A stretch of 33,300 nt of DNA from Blastococcus tunisiensis. Its GTDB lineage: Bacteria; Actinomycetota; Actinomycetes; Mycobacteriales; Geodermatophilaceae. The stretch covers positions 1 through 33,300 of the forward strand of contig NZ_FOND01000032.1 of assembly GCF_900112815.1 (NCBI RefSeq), read 5' to 3'. The notes beneath the pieces were generated by a model. That model was not told where the DNA came from, made no database searches, and worked only from the letters and a program-made list of their open reading frames with translations. The position numbers and the translations under genes were made by a program. Shown here piece by piece: positions 33,259 to 33,300 of this stretch (within the stretch, counting starts at the first letter, position 1; the number at the start of each line of letters is the position of its first letter).

Positions 33259-33300
33259 ATGGCGGCACCGAGGAAGTACCCCGACGAGCTGCGTGAGCGG
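33259..33300 (+). CDS. Start of an IS3-family OrfA, runs off the window
   Basis: ATG 33259 begins MAAPRKYPDELRER, the typical N-terminus of IS3-family OrfA (a helix-turn-helix protein that works with OrfB). Only 14 codons are in the window. It points away from the decayed OrfB at 32941-33215, so it belongs to a different or inverted insertion. Confidence 0.7.
   Translation, partial: MAAPRKYPDELRER

Noticed and set aside
1-33300. CRISPR arrays, tRNA or rRNA genes, replication origin
   Set aside because: I saw no regularly spaced repeats beyond the short 16-base repeat at 10425, no tRNA-like cloverleaf and no rRNA sequence.

Overview
The window is very GC-rich DNA with many GTG starts, a fused two-domain FO synthase (fbiC) and a second coenzyme F420 gene (fbiD). 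These point to an actinomycete; I cannot name the genus. It is an accessory catabolic region: almost every intact gene belongs to aromatic or heterocyclic ring degradation, its cofactor supply or its regulation. Insertion-sequence remnants lie inside it and at its right edge.

Layout. 1-4206: an FAH-family hydrolase and a luciferase-like monooxygenase (LLM, cut by the window edge), divergent from a LysR regulator, then a second LLM. 4325-5641: a stand-alone ribBA. 5785-6467: a decayed IS5-type element. 6499-7272: a GntR/FCD regulator, divergent from a plus-strand run at 7408-14221: HpaB-type hydroxylase, flavin reductase, MhpB-type extradiol dioxygenase, F420-type LLM, isochorismatase-fold protein, C-C hydrolase and an AraC regulator. 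14273-15385: a third FMN-type LLM, divergent from a second C-C hydrolase and an atypical SDR (15709-17368). 17417-20872, minus strand: CoA-transferase, acyl-CoA dehydrogenase and a second MhpB-type dioxygenase, divergent from a second GntR/FCD regulator (21012-21737). 22079-29240: a six-gene operon, F420-type LLM - fbiC - mhpD - mhpF - mhpE - fbiD, in which every junction is a 4-base ATGA or GTGA overlap. 29279-29532: two tiny overlapping ORFs with Cys-Pro-Asp-Cys motifs. 29696-31579: an IS1634-like transposase, followed by the last quarter of a second mhpF and a complete second mhpE. 32941-33300: an IS3-family remnant and the start of another IS3 orfA.

How it works together (inference). Phenolic ring hydroxylation (HpaB/HpaC type), extradiol cleavage (MhpB), C-C hydrolysis, then MhpD, MhpE and MhpF would yield pyruvate and acetyl-CoA. 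The CoA-transferase and acyl-CoA dehydrogenase could process a side chain. Five LLM oxidoreductases (two F420-like, three FMN-like) suggest extra reductive or oxygenative steps on an unusual substrate. The region carries its own cofactor supply: ribBA makes the pyrimidine precursor used for both flavins and F420, fbiC makes FO, and fbiD makes the phospholactyl/phosphoenolpyruvyl-GDP donor. A 12-base box, CTAGCATGYCAG, lies at the promoters of ribBA, of the hydroxylase operon and of the LLM-fbiC operon, so cofactor synthesis and catabolism may be controlled together. The substrate cannot be read from sequence alone.
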